Positions 30,269 to 39,441 of a DNA stretch of 47,963 bases are shown piece after piece. The notes below the pieces were generated by a model. The model was not told the origin of the DNA, did not search any database, and saw only the letters and a program-made list of their open reading frames with translations. The stretch spans positions 1 to 47,963 of the forward strand of contig NZ_POVL01000041.1 of the NCBI RefSeq assembly GCF_002939185.1, in the 5' to 3' direction. Position numbers and translations under genes: made by a program. Positions within the stretch are counted from its first letter, which is position 1, and each line of letters opens with the position of its first letter. This stretch comes from Enterobacter sichuanensis. GTDB taxonomy: Bacteria; Pseudomonadota; Gammaproteobacteria; Enterobacterales; Enterobacteriaceae.

Positions 30269-31909
30269 TTACGCGTTTTTCAGCACTTCGCTGACAATCT
30301 CTACCGCTTCTTTCTCAATCTGCTGACGGTGCTCAGCGCCAAGGAAACTTTCGCAATAGATTTTATACGCATCTTCCGTACCGGATGGACGCGCCGCGAA
30401 CCAGCCGTTGTCGGTCATCACTTTCAGTCCGCCAATGGAGGCGCCGTTACCCGGTGCCGCCGTCAGACGGGCAGTGATCGGGTCGCCCGCCAGGGTGCTT
30501 GCGCTGACCATCTCAGGAGAGAGTTTCGACAGCGCCGCTTTCTGGGCAGACGTCGCGCTGGCCTGAATACGGTTATAGCTCGGCGCACCAAAGCGTGCCG
30601 CCAGGTCGTTATAATGTTCCTGCGGGTTTTTACCGGTGACCGCGGTGATTTCCGCCGCCAGCAGGCACATGATGATGCCGTCTTTATCGGTTGACCACGG
30701 CGTGCCGTCAAAGCGCAGGAAAGATGCCCCCGCGCTCTCTTCACCGCCGAAGCCGAAGCTGCCGTCGTGCAGACCGTCAACAAACCATTTGAAGCCAACC
30801 GGTACTTCCACCAGCTTGCGGCCCAGCGCGTCGACCACGCGGTCGATCATGGCTGAAGAGACCAGCGTCTTACCAACAGCCACCTCTTTGCCCCACTGCG
30901 GACGGTGCTGGAACAGGTAGTTAATCGCAACCGCCAGATAGTGGTTCGGGTTCATCAGCCCAGCCGGGGTGACAATACCGTGGCGGTCATAATCCGGGTC
31001 GTTAGCAAACGCCAGGTCGAATTTATCGCGCAGCGCCAGCAGGCCCGCCATGGCACACTCTGATGAACAGTCCATACGGATCGCGCCATCTTTATCGAGG
31101 TGCATAAAGCGGAAGGTCTGATCGACGTGATCGTTCACGATAGTCAGGTCCAGCTTGTAATGCTCAGCGATACGTTTCCAGTATTCAATACCGGAGCCGC
31201 CCAGCGGATCCACGCCCAGTTTCAGACCGGCTTTCTGAATCGCCGCCATATCGACGATATCCGCCAGCCCTTCCACGAACGGCTGAACCAGATCCTGTTC
31301 TTTCACGTGACCCGACGCCATGGCGGCATCCAGAGAAATACGTTTCACGCCTTTCAGGCCATCTGCCAGCAAGGCGTTGGCGCGATCTTCCACCACTTTG
31401 GTGACGTTGGTGTCAGCCGGACCACCGTTAGGCGGGTTGTATTTGATGCCGCCGTCTTCCGGCGGGTTGTGGGATGGCGTGATAACGATACCGTCCGCCA
31501 GCGCGCCACCTTTTTTATTGTGCACAAGGATAGCGTTAGAGACCGCAGGCGTTGGGGTGAAGCCATTGTTCTCCTGAACAATCACATCGACGCCGTTTGC
31601 AGCCAGCACTTCCACAACAGAGATGAACGCCGGTTCAGACAGGGCATGGGTATCTTTCCCCACGTAGCACGGACCGGTAACGCCGTTTTTAGCGCGCTCT
31701 TCCGCAATGGCCTGAGCAATGGCCAGAATGTGCGGTTCGTTAAAGCTGTGGCGCGCCGCGCTACCGCGGTGGCCAGATGTACCAAACTTCACTGCGTGTT
31801 CTGCGTTGCCCACGACCGGTTTCAGCACGTAATACTGCGCGGTCAGCTGAGCGACGTTAATCAAATCGCTTTGTTGTGCAGGTTGGCCTGCACGGCTGTG
31901 ATTTGCCAT
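30269..31909 (-). CDS. pgm: Phosphoglucomutase
   Basis: 546 residues from the start [10 protein letters not shown], matching E. coli; the frame is open seven codons further but AAGGA is placed for this ATG. The catalytic phosphoserine is Ser146 in [12 protein letters not shown]; the metal loop DPDYDRHG and the sugar loop GGEESAG are present, as is the phosphate-binding [10 protein letters not shown] at the C terminus. It interconverts glucose 1-phosphate and glucose 6-phosphate. It follows seqA by 24 bases. Confidence 0.97.
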   Translation of the reverse strand: MANHSRAGQPAQQSDLINVAQLTAQYYVLKPVVGNAEHAVKFGTSGHRGSAARHSFNEPHILAIAQAIAEERAKNGVTGPCYVGKDTHALSEPAFISVVEVLAANGVDVIVQENNGFTPTPAVSNAILVHNKKGGALADGIVITPSHNPPEDGGIKYNPPNGGPADTNVTKVVEDRANALLADGLKGVKRISLDAAMASGHVKEQDLVQPFVEGLADIVDMAAIQKAGLKLGVDPLGGSGIEYWKRIAEHYKLDLTIVNDHVDQTFRFMHLDKDGAIRMDCSSECAMAGLLALRDKFDLAFANDPDYDRHGIVTPAGLMNPNHYLAVAINYLFQHRPQWGKEVAVGKTLVSSAMIDRVVDALGRKLVEVPVGFKWFVDGLHDGSFGFGGEESAGASFLRFDGTPWSTDKDGIIMCLLAAEITAVTGKNPQEHYNDLAARFGAPSYNRIQASATSAQKAALSKLSPEMVSASTLAGDPITARLTAAPGNGASIGGLKVMTDNGWFAARPSGTEDAYKIYCESFLGAEHRQQIEKEAVEIVSEVLKNA

Positions 31910-31933
31910 TACCGGGTCCTTCTGATGCAAGGG

Positions 31934-32482
31934 TTAAATTGTACCGCAAACCTTTTCAGTCAATTCCGCCGGGAACTGCATGGACTGCATGATGTGTTCA
32001 ATCATGCTGCACTTGCGGCCCGTATTGGTATTGGTGATCACCCAGTACGGAGTGCCAGGGACATGTTTGGGTTTGGTTTGGTTGCCATTTTGCAGCAGCG
32101 TCTGCTCATCACCCGCGAAATAGACGCGAGTACGACCGTGAAGCGACTCGGTCGCTTCAGCAAACGCATTGTTATCCAGTGAATAAAGTGTAGACAGCAC
32201 CAGCATAAAGCGGTTAACCGCCTTTTTCTGCTCCGCATATTCATCGGACAGGAGCAGCTCGCGCATCGCGCGCACTTTATCTTTTGCCGGTGTCACGGCA
32301 GGTTTTGCTTGTGCGACAACGCTCGGCTGAGACACGACATCTTTGGTGACTGGGGTAGCAGGCTGTGAAGCGGCGGAAATTTTAAGCATGCGCCGTAAAA
32401 TGTCGGACGCGCTCTCCCCGATATGCCGCGTCTGGCTGGCAATATACTGATAGAGTTCGTCATCAACTTCGATTGTTTTCAT
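31934..32482 (-). CDS. seqA: Negative regulator of replication initiation SeqA
   Basis: 182 residues (E. coli 181) from MKTIEVDDEL, the conserved start; eleven upstream codons are not conserved. The N-terminal RHH-like oligomerisation domain (about 1-35) is joined by a variable Ala/Pro/Val linker to the C-terminal DNA-binding domain (GNQTKPKHVPGTPYWVITNT), which binds hemimethylated GATC pairs and sequesters oriC. It forms an operon with pgm, as in E. coli. Confidence 0.97.
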   Translation of the reverse strand: MKTIEVDDELYQYIASQTRHIGESASDILRRMLKISAASQPATPVTKDVVSQPSVVAQAKPAVTPAKDKVRAMRELLLSDEYAEQKKAVNRFMLVLSTLYSLDNNAFAEATESLHGRTRVYFAGDEQTLLQNGNQTKPKHVPGTPYWVITNTNTGRKCSMIEHIMQSMQFPAELTEKVCGTI

Positions 32483-32665
32483 CTTAATCCAGTGCGATAT
32501 CTTATCTGAATACAAGTCATTGGGATTATAAGGTCAAATCCCAACAGCGGATAGCGTCAAACCAGGTTGGCCACAAAAGTCAGATTAAACTGGAACCTTG
32601 CAGCCGGGCGGCAGAATGGTCAACATGATACCCTAACCTGACATACGTAAAAAAAGAACTTTGCC

Positions 32666-33439
32666 ATGAAATTGAATACCCGAGCGCAAACTGCACAATC
32701 GCCGAACAATAATTCTCCCATCGTACTGGTTCACGGGCTTTTTGGCAGTCTGGATAACCTGGGCGTGCTGGCGCGCGATCTGGTTACTGACCACGATATT
32801 TTGCAGGTCGATATGCGCAATCACGGTCTTTCCGGGCGTTCAGACGAGATGACCTATGCCGCGATGGCGCAGGATCTGCTGGATACGCTGGACGCCAACG
32901 GCCTGCAGAAGGTAACCCTCATCGGGCATTCAATGGGCGGCAAAGCGGTGATGGCCCTCACAGCGCGTGCGCCGGAGCGTATTAACGGCCTGGTGGTGAT
33001 TGATGTCGCGCCTGTCGATTACGACGTTCGCCGTCATGACGACATTTTTGCCGCCATCAATGCGGTCACCGAAGCGGGTGTCGCGACCCGCCAACAGGCG
33101 GCGGCCGTCATGCGTGACCATCTGGACGAAGAAGGCGTTGTGCAGTTCCTGCTGAAATCGTTTGTGGACGGACAATGGCGTTTTAACGTGCCGGTGCTCT
33201 GGGCGCAGTACAACAACATCGTGGGCTGGGAAACGGTACCTGCCTGGCCACACCCTACCCTCTTCATTCGTGGCGGTAACTCTCCTTATGTTACCGACGC
33301 GTACCGCGACGCTATACTGGCGCAATTCCCTCAGGCGCGAGCCCACGTCATTGCCGGTGCCGGACACTGGGTTCATGCCGAAAAACCTGACGCCGTGTTG
33401 CGCGCCATTCGTCGCTATCTCTCTGATACGGCAAATTGA
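32666..33439 (+). CDS. ybfF: Alpha/beta-hydrolase esterase YbfF
   Basis: 257 residues (E. coli 254). Nucleophile elbow GHSMGG with Ser89, oxyanion region HGLFGSLDN and the catalytic His in GAGHWVHAEKP near residue 236. E. coli YbfF hydrolyses short acyl esters, including acyl-CoA-like substrates in vitro; the physiological substrate is unknown. It diverges from seqA across a 183-base control region in which I see no clear operator. Confidence 0.95.
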   Translation: MKLNTRAQTAQSPNNNSPIVLVHGLFGSLDNLGVLARDLVTDHDILQVDMRNHGLSGRSDEMTYAAMAQDLLDTLDANGLQKVTLIGHSMGGKAVMALTARAPERINGLVVIDVAPVDYDVRRHDDIFAAINAVTEAGVATRQQAAAVMRDHLDEEGVVQFLLKSFVDGQWRFNVPVLWAQYNNIVGWETVPAWPHPTLFIRGGNSPYVTDAYRDAILAQFPQARAHVIAGAGHWVHAEKPDAVLRAIRRYLSDTAN

Positions 33440-33451
33440 TTAAAAAGAGAG

Positions 33452-33479
33452 CGACTGGAAGGCTGCGGGCTTCCAGTCG
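33452..33479. repeat. Perfect 10-bp inverted repeat after ybfF
   Basis: CGACTGGAAG and CTTCCAGTCG with an 8-base loop lie 12 bases after the ybfF stop. No T-run follows on the plus strand, so it is a weak terminator or a transcript-end stabiliser; on the minus strand CTCTCTTTTTAA follows. Confidence 0.6.
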
Positions 33480-33567
33480 TTGGCGCGCCGTTTTTGGTGA
33501 TGTATGATGGCGCGCTTATCGCCCGGGCATTAGCAGGGCGGCGTGTTTCCCCCGAAGTCTCAGAATC

Positions 33568-33855
33568 ATGGCCAAAGAACAAACGGACCGTACGACACTA
33601 GATCTGTTCGCGAATGAGCGTCGCCCGGGACGACCCAAGACGAATCCGCTTTCGCGCGATGAACAGCTGCGTATCAATAAACGCAATCAGCTTAAACGCG
33701 ATAAAAATCGTGGGCTTAAGCGTGTCGAACTGAAGCTTAACGCCGACGCCGTCGATGCGCTGAATGAGCTGGCTGACGCGCGCAATATCAGCCGCAGCGA
33801 ACTCATTGAAGAGATGTTGATCGCCCAGCTTGAGACGTTGCGCAGCCAGGCATAA
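33568..33855 (+). CDS. ybfE: LexA-regulated-type small DNA-binding-like protein YbfE
   Basis: 95 residues. A basic N-terminal half (RRPGRPKTNPLSR, then KRNQLKRDKNRGLKRVEL) precedes a ribbon-helix-helix-like segment (ELKLNADAVDALNELADARNI, SRSELIEEML). E. coli YbfE is listed in the LexA regulon; I find no good LexA box here. It lies upstream of fldA, in the same orientation. Function unknown; DNA binding is inferred from the fold. Confidence 0.88.
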   Translation: MAKEQTDRTTLDLFANERRPGRPKTNPLSRDEQLRINKRNQLKRDKNRGLKRVELKLNADAVDALNELADARNISRSELIEEMLIAQLETLRSQA

Positions 33856-34010
33856 GTCTGAAAATCCCCTTAATGACCCTTTTCATGTAGCACAGAGTGC
33901 AGTCCTGCGTGATAGCTGTTTCCGCAGGGTTGCCAGTTCTGCTATTATTGCCCTTATCCGTGGCCAAATTGCGCCACCATACTATTAAGTTTCAAGAGGT
34001 TATTTTACTC

Positions 34011-34541
34011 ATGGCAATCATCGGCATTTTCTTCGGCAGTGATACCGGCAATACCGAAAACATCGCAAAAAACATTCAAAAACAGCTCGGTAAAGACGTT
34101 GCTGATGTGCATGACATCGCCAAGAGCAGCAAAGAAGACCTCGAAGGCTATGACATCCTGCTGCTGGGCATTCCGACCTGGTACTACGGCGAAGCCCAGT
34201 GCGACTGGGATGATTTCTTCCCGACGCTGGAAGAAGTGGACTTCAACGGTAAACTGGTTGCCCTGTTTGGCTGTGGCGATCAGGAAGACTACGCCGAGTA
34301 CTTCTGTGACGCGCTGGGCACTATCCGCGACATCATCGAGCCAAATGGCGCCGTGATTGTTGGCCACTGGCCGACTGCCGGTTACCACTTCGAAGCGTCT
34401 AAAGGCCTGGCGGATGACGACCATTTCGTGGGTCTGGCCATCGACGAAGACCGTCAGCCAGAACTGACCGCAGAGCGTGTTGAGAAGTGGGTGAAGCAGA
34501 TCCGCGAAGAGCTGCATCTGGACGATATTCTTAACGCCTGA
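34011..34541 (+). CDS. fldA: Flavodoxin 1
   Basis: 176 residues from [10 protein letters not shown], the E. coli length; 38 further in-frame codons upstream are not conserved, and GAGGT lies before this ATG. The FMN phosphate loop is SDTGNTE (10-16); aromatic flavin-stacking residues lie in IPTWYYGE and [10 protein letters not shown]. It is an essential electron donor for IspG/IspH, methionine synthase and pyruvate formate-lyase activation. In E. coli it is co-transcribed with fur under SoxS control. Confidence 0.97.
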   Translation: MAIIGIFFGSDTGNTENIAKNIQKQLGKDVADVHDIAKSSKEDLEGYDILLLGIPTWYYGEAQCDWDDFFPTLEEVDFNGKLVALFGCGDQEDYAEYFCDALGTIRDIIEPNGAVIVGHWPTAGYHFEASKGLADDDHFVGLAIDEDRQPELTAERVEKWVKQIREELHLDDILNA

Positions 34542-34652
34542 GTTTTATCACGGCGCAACGGCGGTTGCGCCCGTGTTCCAGGTCAAACCGATTAAATTAA
34601 TCGCTACAATCTTTTAACTTTTTCGTCCAGACCTGTACAATGTCTCCCTGAT

Positions 34653-34700
34653 AAAACGTGGTTTTCCATTGCGCAAGTTTGTTGGTGATACCACGTTTTT
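34653..34700 (+). repeat. 10-bp inverted repeat with T-run in the fldA-fur gap
   Basis: AAAACGTGGT (34653-34662) and ACCACGTTTT (34690-34699) are perfectly complementary, with a 27-base loop, and the right arm runs into a T tract. It lies between fldA and fur and may act as a partial terminator that separates the two messages. Confidence 0.55.
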
Positions 34701-34751
34701 ATAAGCATATTTTGCCTGAGACTTGCAGTTTTCATTTAGCCATGGCAGTTC

Positions 34752-34770
34752 TATAATGAGACGCATTATC
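34752..34770. promoter_or_regulatory. Fur box in the fur leader
   Basis: TATAATGAGACGCATTATC matches the 19-bp Fur consensus GATAATGATAATCATTATC at 15 positions. It overlaps the start of the uof frame and the probable fur -10 region, consistent with the known autoregulation of fur. Confidence 0.75.
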
Positions 34771-34839
34771 CCAGGTGCATTTTCTGTCACTTCCTAAGAA
34801 GTGAATCGTTTAGCAACAGGACAGATTCCGCATGACTGA
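34756..34839 (+). pseudogene. uof: uof leader reading frame, interrupted by in-frame TAA
   Basis: In E. coli uof is a 28-codon frame whose translation is coupled to fur and is the RyhB target. Here the frame starts at the same ATG and ends at the same TGA overlapping the fur start by 8 bases (ATGACTGA), but codon 14 is TAA (34795-34797) and the alignment to the remembered E. coli sequence is one codon shorter. Only 13 residues would be made. An in-frame GTG at 34801 could restart a 12-residue peptide reaching fur. Confidence 0.7.
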
Positions 34840-35278
34840 CAACAATACCGCATTAAAGAAGGCTGGCCTGAAAGTTACGCTTCCTCGGTTAAAAATCCTC
34901 GAAGTGCTTCAGGGTCCAGACAATCACCATGTCAGTGCGGAAGACCTTTATAAACGTCTTATCGACATGGGTGAAGAGATTGGGCTGGCTACCGTTTATC
35001 GCGTGCTGAACCAGTTTGATGACGCGGGCATTGTTACCCGTCATAATTTTGAAGGCGGAAAATCTGTCTTCGAACTGACCCAGCAGCAGCACCACGATCA
35101 CCTGATCTGCCTCGATTGCGGCAAGGTCATTGAATTTAGCGATGATTCCATCGAAGCGCGTCAGCGTGAAATCGCGGCGCGTCATGGCATCCGCCTGACC
35201 AACCACAGCCTGTACCTGTATGGTCACTGTGCTGAAGGCGATTGCCGTGAAGATGATCACGCGCACGACGCAAAATAA
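34832..35278 (+). CDS. fur: Ferric uptake regulator Fur
   Basis: 148 residues. The N-terminal winged helix (about 10-80, ATVYRVLNQFDDAGIV) binds Fur boxes; the C-terminal dimerisation domain has the regulatory histidines in QQQHHDHLIC and the structural zinc cysteines in CLDCGKVIEF. With Fe2+ it represses iron uptake genes. It follows fldA by 290 bases and its start overlaps the end of the uof frame. Confidence 0.98.
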   Translation: MTDNNTALKKAGLKVTLPRLKILEVLQGPDNHHVSAEDLYKRLIDMGEEIGLATVYRVLNQFDDAGIVTRHNFEGGKSVFELTQQQHHDHLICLDCGKVIEFSDDSIEARQREIAARHGIRLTNHSLYLYGHCAEGDCREDDHAHDAK

Positions 35279-35295
35279 TTTGTGTTCATGCTCTG

Positions 35296-35322
35296 AGCCA
35301 GCCGCGAGGTTGGCTTTTTTTT
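35296..35322 (+). terminator. fur terminator
   Basis: AGCCAGCC and GGTTGGCT form an 8-bp stem (one G-U) with loop GCGA, followed by eight T residues including the stem end. Confidence 0.88.
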
Positions 35323-35339
35323 GGCATGCTTTCAGGCAT

Positions 35340-35370
35340 AAAAAACCCGGCAAGCGCAGCGCCACCGGGC
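35340..35370 (-). terminator. REP-derived terminator of chiPQ
   Basis: On the minus strand CCCGGTGGCGCTGCGCTTGC and a closing CCGGG fold as a REP-like hairpin followed by six T residues, 15 bases after the chiQ stop. A single REP unit appears to have been recruited as terminator. Confidence 0.75.
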
Positions 35371-35384
35371 AGGGTAACAGCGAA

Positions 35385-35717
35385 TCAGTTACTGTTATTG
35401 CTACGAATCTCTTTCCAGATCTGATCGCAACGCTTCGCCACTTCCTGATCGTTACCGGTTTTACGCGCCTGGATACAGGCCTGGTAATCCATCACGCGCA
35501 CCGTCTCCTGCGTCGCGAACTGCTCGTGCGCTTTCTCTTTCTTCAGCACATTCAACACGCTCTGACAGGCTTCAATTTTCTCCGGCGAACCTTCAGCGGT
35601 ATTGATACATGCGCTATAGGCCTCTTTCAGCCGGGAATCTTCTTTCGGTGCCTGAGTCTGAGCACACGCCACCAGTCCCGACGCCAGCAGCGCGACAATT
35701 ACGATTTTTTTCATCAT
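35385..35717 (-). CDS. chiQ: Chitosugar-induced verified-type lipoprotein ChiQ (YbfN)
   Basis: 110 residues with a lipoprotein signal peptide: MMKKIVIVALLASGLVAC, lipobox LVAC, so Cys18 would be lipidated. The mature part is small, charged and contains four further cysteines (ACIN, EACQS, QACIQ, KRCDQ). It follows chiP by 43 bases in one operon, under NagC and ChiX control in E. coli. The start is the first of two adjacent ATG codons with AGGAGA 7 bases upstream; the second is possible. Its precise role is unknown. Confidence 0.9.
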   Translation of the reverse strand: MMKKIVIVALLASGLVACAQTQAPKEDSRLKEAYSACINTAEGSPEKIEACQSVLNVLKKEKAHEQFATQETVRVMDYQACIQARKTGNDQEVAKRCDQIWKEIRSNNSN

Positions 35718-35760
35718 GTGCAGTCTCCTGTCCGGCGGGCACTGCCCGCCAGACGATTCA

Positions 35761-37158
35761 TCAGAAGATGGTGAACGGTGCGATAACCATGAATTTCACG
35801 TCACGTTCATCCTGGAAGATGTTGCCGTAACCGCCCGCATAGCTCGGGATATCGGAGTGGTTGTCATACTGGGTGAAGTGCAGTTTGAACATCGTGCCTT
35901 TTGCGCGACCATCCTGCAGGGTATAGATCGCATCCAGGCTGTAGGAGGACTCTTTCAGGCGATAGTTTGGATCGTAGTAAGCGTCTGGTGTGGCCATATC
36001 GGCAGGTTTTGCATCCCAGGCGTAAGCGTAAGAAGCCCCCACCGCCCAGCCAGGCAGGTTCCAGTTTTTCAGGTCATACATCGCACCGAAGAAGACCGCT
36101 TTCTCGCCGTCGGCGTTGAAGTCTGAACGGTTATCCCACCAGATATCAAGACGGCCATTGGACGATGCATAGGTCGGGGTCATACGCTGCAGGAAGTAAC
36201 CCTGCTGCCCTTCCGCCTTCACCCACGTTCCTTCCAGACGTAAATCAACCTGGCCTACCTTGTAGCCGAAGGTCAGAGCCTGTAACCATGCTGTACCGTC
36301 ATAGATGTCGTTGACGCCACCATCACTGACTTTATCGCGCGTGCCGTAGAACTGATAGCTGGTGCTCAGCGGGCTACCGGCGATATCAAATTTGTAGCTG
36401 GCTTTGGCAAAATACTGATCGACATAACCTTCTGCCTGACCAAATGCCGCTTCAAGAACCAGATCGTTTTTGAAGTCGTATTTCGCGCCCAGCGAGTGCA
36501 GGTAATCGACTTTGGTTTTTTTATCGTTCTGGTAGAACTTGTCCATTTCGATGTGCCATGGAGCTTTGTACTCGTTGGTCCACATGTAAGAGAAGCTCAA
36601 CGCACCCGCATCACCATAGTCGAAGTTCGCCCCGGCTTCGGCCCCCTGATAAGTGCCAGGCATAAAGCTCCAGTGCGGCGCTAACAGCGTCTGGCCGGTT
36701 GGCTGAATATAGCCCCCGCGCGCCCATACCGGGCCGTATTTAAATTTCGCTGCGGCCTTGTAAAGGCTGATACCGCTTTTATCTCCGGACCAGTCTTCTT
36801 TATAGGCTTTGTTGCTGGAGGAGAAGGCAATTTCGTTAGGGTGGGCGCTGTCGCCGTTTTCCGCCATTTCGATCGCGGTGAACGCTGCAATATCCAGACC
36901 GAACATATCCGCGGCGTAGCCTGACTGGAAGTCCAGATTGGCGTTCCAGGTGGAGTGAGAAAGGTTGGTTTTGTATTTGTCTTCGGTAACGTCTTTACGG
37001 TCACGCTCACGCTGCCAGTAATAAATACCGCCCGTAAGGGTAGAATCTTCGATGAAACCCGCCGCTTTTGCCTCTGGGGTAACGACCAGGCCCGACATTG
37101 CTGTCACACCGGCAATAGCCAGCGCCAGCGCACTACGTTTGCCACTGAACGTACGCAT
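35761..37158 (-). CDS. chiP: Chitoporin, outer-membrane chito-oligosaccharide channel (OprD family)
   Basis: 465 residues (E. coli 468). A signal peptide of about 32 residues ends in PEAKA before AGFIEDSTL. The mature protein has alternating amphipathic strands rich in Tyr, Trp and Gly ([22 protein letters not shown]) and ends in the C-terminal aromatic IF typical of outer-membrane barrels. It admits chito-oligosaccharides to the periplasm, upstream of GlcNAc catabolism by the nag genes. The Shine-Dalgarno sequence AGAGGAAT lies within the ChiX pairing site. Confidence 0.96.
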   Translation of the reverse strand: MRTFSGKRSALALAIAGVTAMSGLVVTPEAKAAGFIEDSTLTGGIYYWQRERDRKDVTEDKYKTNLSHSTWNANLDFQSGYAADMFGLDIAAFTAIEMAENGDSAHPNEIAFSSSNKAYKEDWSGDKSGISLYKAAAKFKYGPVWARGGYIQPTGQTLLAPHWSFMPGTYQGAEAGANFDYGDAGALSFSYMWTNEYKAPWHIEMDKFYQNDKKTKVDYLHSLGAKYDFKNDLVLEAAFGQAEGYVDQYFAKASYKFDIAGSPLSTSYQFYGTRDKVSDGGVNDIYDGTAWLQALTFGYKVGQVDLRLEGTWVKAEGQQGYFLQRMTPTYASSNGRLDIWWDNRSDFNADGEKAVFFGAMYDLKNWNLPGWAVGASYAYAWDAKPADMATPDAYYDPNYRLKESSYSLDAIYTLQDGRAKGTMFKLHFTQYDNHSDIPSYAGGYGNIFQDERDVKFMVIAPFTIF

Positions 37159-37163
37159 AGATT

Positions 37164-37177
37164 ATTCCTCTTTGACG
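37164..37177 (-). promoter_or_regulatory. ChiX small RNA pairing site covering the chiP ribosome binding site
   Basis: The plus strand reads ATTCCTCTTTGACG, which is the seed of the E. coli small RNA ChiX as I remember it, so the chiP mRNA can pair over 14 contiguous bases including its Shine-Dalgarno sequence. ChiX silences chiP in E. coli and Salmonella until chitosugars induce a decoy RNA. The chiX gene is not in this window. Confidence 0.8.
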
Positions 37178-37265
37178 AATTAAAACGCCTGAAACGGCGA
37201 AAATAAAAAAGACCTAATGGTCTGGGGTAGTTATAAATACCCTCGAATTAACTACCGTCTTTAGG

Positions 37266-37289
37266 TTATTTTTCGCGACGCGAATTATC
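37266..37289. promoter_or_regulatory. NagC operator-like site upstream of chiP
   Basis: TTATTTTTCG CGA CGCGAATTATC has the TTCGCG-A-CGCGAA perfect palindrome and flanking T/A tracts of NagC (Mlc-type) operators. It lies about 110 to 130 bases before chiP. E. coli chiP is repressed by NagC. The rest of the 37179-37550 gap is AT-rich; I see no ORF there. Confidence 0.6.
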
Positions 37290-37550
37290 AATGCTTTTCA
37301 GCGGGCAAAAGTCAGGATTATGACGAAGTGCACATAATTGGTAGTGCTTTGTAACATTTACCGGAGGACGAGATTTGGCGGGCTAAGACATTAAATTTCA
37401 GTAGTTAAGATCGTTAAACTCTGTAACGTTTTCCTCATTCTGTATTTATGGAAACAAACAAACTTTTTTCAGGAAAATAAGTAGCACCTCATTGACCTGA
37501 TATTTTTATTGAAAGGTTTACAGCCCGGCTTTAACGATATGATCATAAAT

Positions 37551-37578
37551 AAAAAAAACGCCGCAATACGCGGCGTTT
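37551..37578 (-). terminator. glnS terminator
   Basis: AAACGCCGC and GCGGCGTTT form a 9-bp stem with loop AATAC; on the minus strand a run of eight T residues overlaps and follows the stem. It lies 27 bases after the glnS stop. Confidence 0.88.
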
Positions 37579-37604
37579 GTCTCTCATTGACCAATACAGC
37601 GTTA

Positions 37605-39272
37605 TTATTCGCCGATCTTGGTCCAGGTATCACGCAGACCCACGGTACGGTTAAATACCGGTTTTTCCGCCGTGCTGTGACGGCTGTCGAGGCAGAAATA
37701 ACCTTCACGTTCGAACTGGAACGCTTTGCCCGCTTCAGCCGCTTTCAGTGATGGCTCCGCATAGCCCTGTTTGATAACCAGTGATTCCGGGTTAATGGTC
37801 GCCAGGAAGTCTTCAGCCGCACCCGGGTTAGGCACGCTGAACAGACGATCGTAGAGTCGAATTTCGACCGGCAGCGCGTGGGGCGCACTCACCCAGTGAA
37901 TAACGCCTTTTACCTTGCGTCCGTCCGCCGGATCTTTGCTCAGGGTCTCTGCATCGTAAGAGCAGAAGATGGTGGTGATGTTACCTTCCGAATCTTTCTC
38001 CACGCGCTCGGCTTTGATGACGTAAGCATTACGCAGACGCACCTCTTTACCCAACACCAGACGCTTGTACTGCTTGTTAGCTTCTTCGCGGAAGTCAGCA
38101 CGATCGATCCAGATTTCACCACTGAACGGCACGTCACGGCTTCCCATTTCCGGTTTGTTCGGATGGTTAGGCATGGAGACCAGCTCGCTTTCACCCTGCG
38201 GATAGTTCTCGATAACCAGTTTCACCGGGTCGATAACTGCCATCGCACGCGGTGCGTTTTCGTTGAGGTCTTCGCGAATGCAGGATTCCAGAGACGCCAT
38301 TTCAATGGTGTTGTCCTGCTTGGTCACGCCAATGCGTTTGCAGAACTCACGAATAGACGCGGCAGTATAACCACGACGACGCAGACCAGAGATGGTCGGC
38401 ATACGCGGGTCATCCCAACCCTCAACGTGCTTGTCGGTGACCAGCAGGTTCAGCTTACGCTTGGACATCACGGTGTATTCCAGATTCAGACGAGAGAACT
38501 CGTACTGACGCGGATGCACAGGAATGGTGATGTTATCCAGTACCCAGTCGTACAGACGACGGTTGTCCTGGAACTCCAGCGTACACAGCGAATGGGTGAT
38601 ACCTTCCAGCGCATCGCTGATGCAGTGGGTGAAGTCGTACATCGGATAGATGCACCACTTGTTACCGGTCTGGTGGTGTTCAGCGAACTTGATACGGTAC
38701 AGTACCGGATCGCGCATTACGATGAACGGAGACGCCATGTCGATTTTGGCACGCAGACACGCTTTGCCTTCTTCGAAGCCACCCGCACGCATTTTTTCAA
38801 ACAGCGCCAGGTTCTCTTCCACGCTGCGATCGCGGTACGGGCTGTTTTTACCCGGTGCGGTCAGCGTACCGCGATATTCACGGATTTCATCCGCAGACAG
38901 CTCGTCGACATACGCCAGACCTTTGTTGATCAGCTCAACCGCATAGGCGTACAGCTGATCAAAATAGTCAGAGGAGTAGCAGATATCGCCAGACCAGTTG
39001 AAGCCCAGCCATTGCACGTCGTTCTTGATCGACTCAACGTATTCGATGTCTTCTTTTACTGGGTTGGTGTCATCGAAACGCAGGTTGCACTGCCCGTTAT
39101 AGTCCTGGGCAATGCCAAAGTTCAGGCAAATTGATTTTGCATGACCAATGTGCAGATAGCCGTTCGGCTCCGGCGGGAAACGGGTATGGATCGTGGTGTG
39201 CTTACCACTGGCCAGATCTTCATCGATGATCTGACGAATAAAGTTACTCGGGCGGGCTTCTGCCTCACTCAT
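37605..39272 (-). CDS. glnS: Glutaminyl-tRNA synthetase
   Basis: 555 residues (E. coli 554), class I. The HIGH motif is in [12 protein letters not shown] (about 34-45) and the KMSKS equivalent is VMSKRKL (about 268-274). The C-terminal two beta-barrels recognise the anticodon. It charges tRNA-Gln. It is a single-gene unit with its own promoter and terminator. Confidence 0.98.
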   Translation of the reverse strand: MSEAEARPSNFIRQIIDEDLASGKHTTIHTRFPPEPNGYLHIGHAKSICLNFGIAQDYNGQCNLRFDDTNPVKEDIEYVESIKNDVQWLGFNWSGDICYSSDYFDQLYAYAVELINKGLAYVDELSADEIREYRGTLTAPGKNSPYRDRSVEENLALFEKMRAGGFEEGKACLRAKIDMASPFIVMRDPVLYRIKFAEHHQTGNKWCIYPMYDFTHCISDALEGITHSLCTLEFQDNRRLYDWVLDNITIPVHPRQYEFSRLNLEYTVMSKRKLNLLVTDKHVEGWDDPRMPTISGLRRRGYTAASIREFCKRIGVTKQDNTIEMASLESCIREDLNENAPRAMAVIDPVKLVIENYPQGESELVSMPNHPNKPEMGSRDVPFSGEIWIDRADFREEANKQYKRLVLGKEVRLRNAYVIKAERVEKDSEGNITTIFCSYDAETLSKDPADGRKVKGVIHWVSAPHALPVEIRLYDRLFSVPNPGAAEDFLATINPESLVIKQGYAEPSLKAAEAGKAFQFEREGYFCLDSRHSTAEKPVFNRTVGLRDTWTKIGE

Positions 39273-39310
39273 CGTGGATTCCTCAAAGCGTAAACAACGT
39301 ATAACGGCAT

Positions 39311-39339
39311 ATGATCTTATAAGCCGGACGTAGTGACAA
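39311..39339 (-). promoter_or_regulatory. glnS promoter
   Basis: On the minus strand, -35 TTGTCA (39334-39339) and -10 GATCAT (39311-39316) are spaced by 17 bp; the surrounding CTTATAAGATCAT and TACGTTGTTTACGC blocks match the remembered E. coli glnS promoter. The start codon is 38 bases downstream of the -10. Confidence 0.75.
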
Positions 39340-39382
39340 CCCTTAAAACGGCTCTGAAGAAAATAATGGGGGCATTTGCTGC

Positions 39383-39415
39383 AAAAAAAAGCGGCGGAGG
39401 AGATCCCCCGCCGCT
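39383..39415 (-). terminator. nagE terminator
   Basis: On the minus strand AGCGGCGG and CCGCCGCT form an 8-bp GC stem with a 10-base loop, followed by a run of T residues (39383-39390). It lies 27 bases after the nagE stop and upstream of the glnS promoter. Confidence 0.88.
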
Positions 39416-39441
39416 TAAGGCATGACTCTACTCAGGAGCGA

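Noticed and set aside
33420..33460. Possible LexA box upstream of ybfE
   Set aside because: E. coli ybfE is reported to be LexA-controlled, but I find no CTGT-N8-ACAG-like dyad; the nearest sequence (ATTGATTAAAAAGAGAG) has lost both half-sites.
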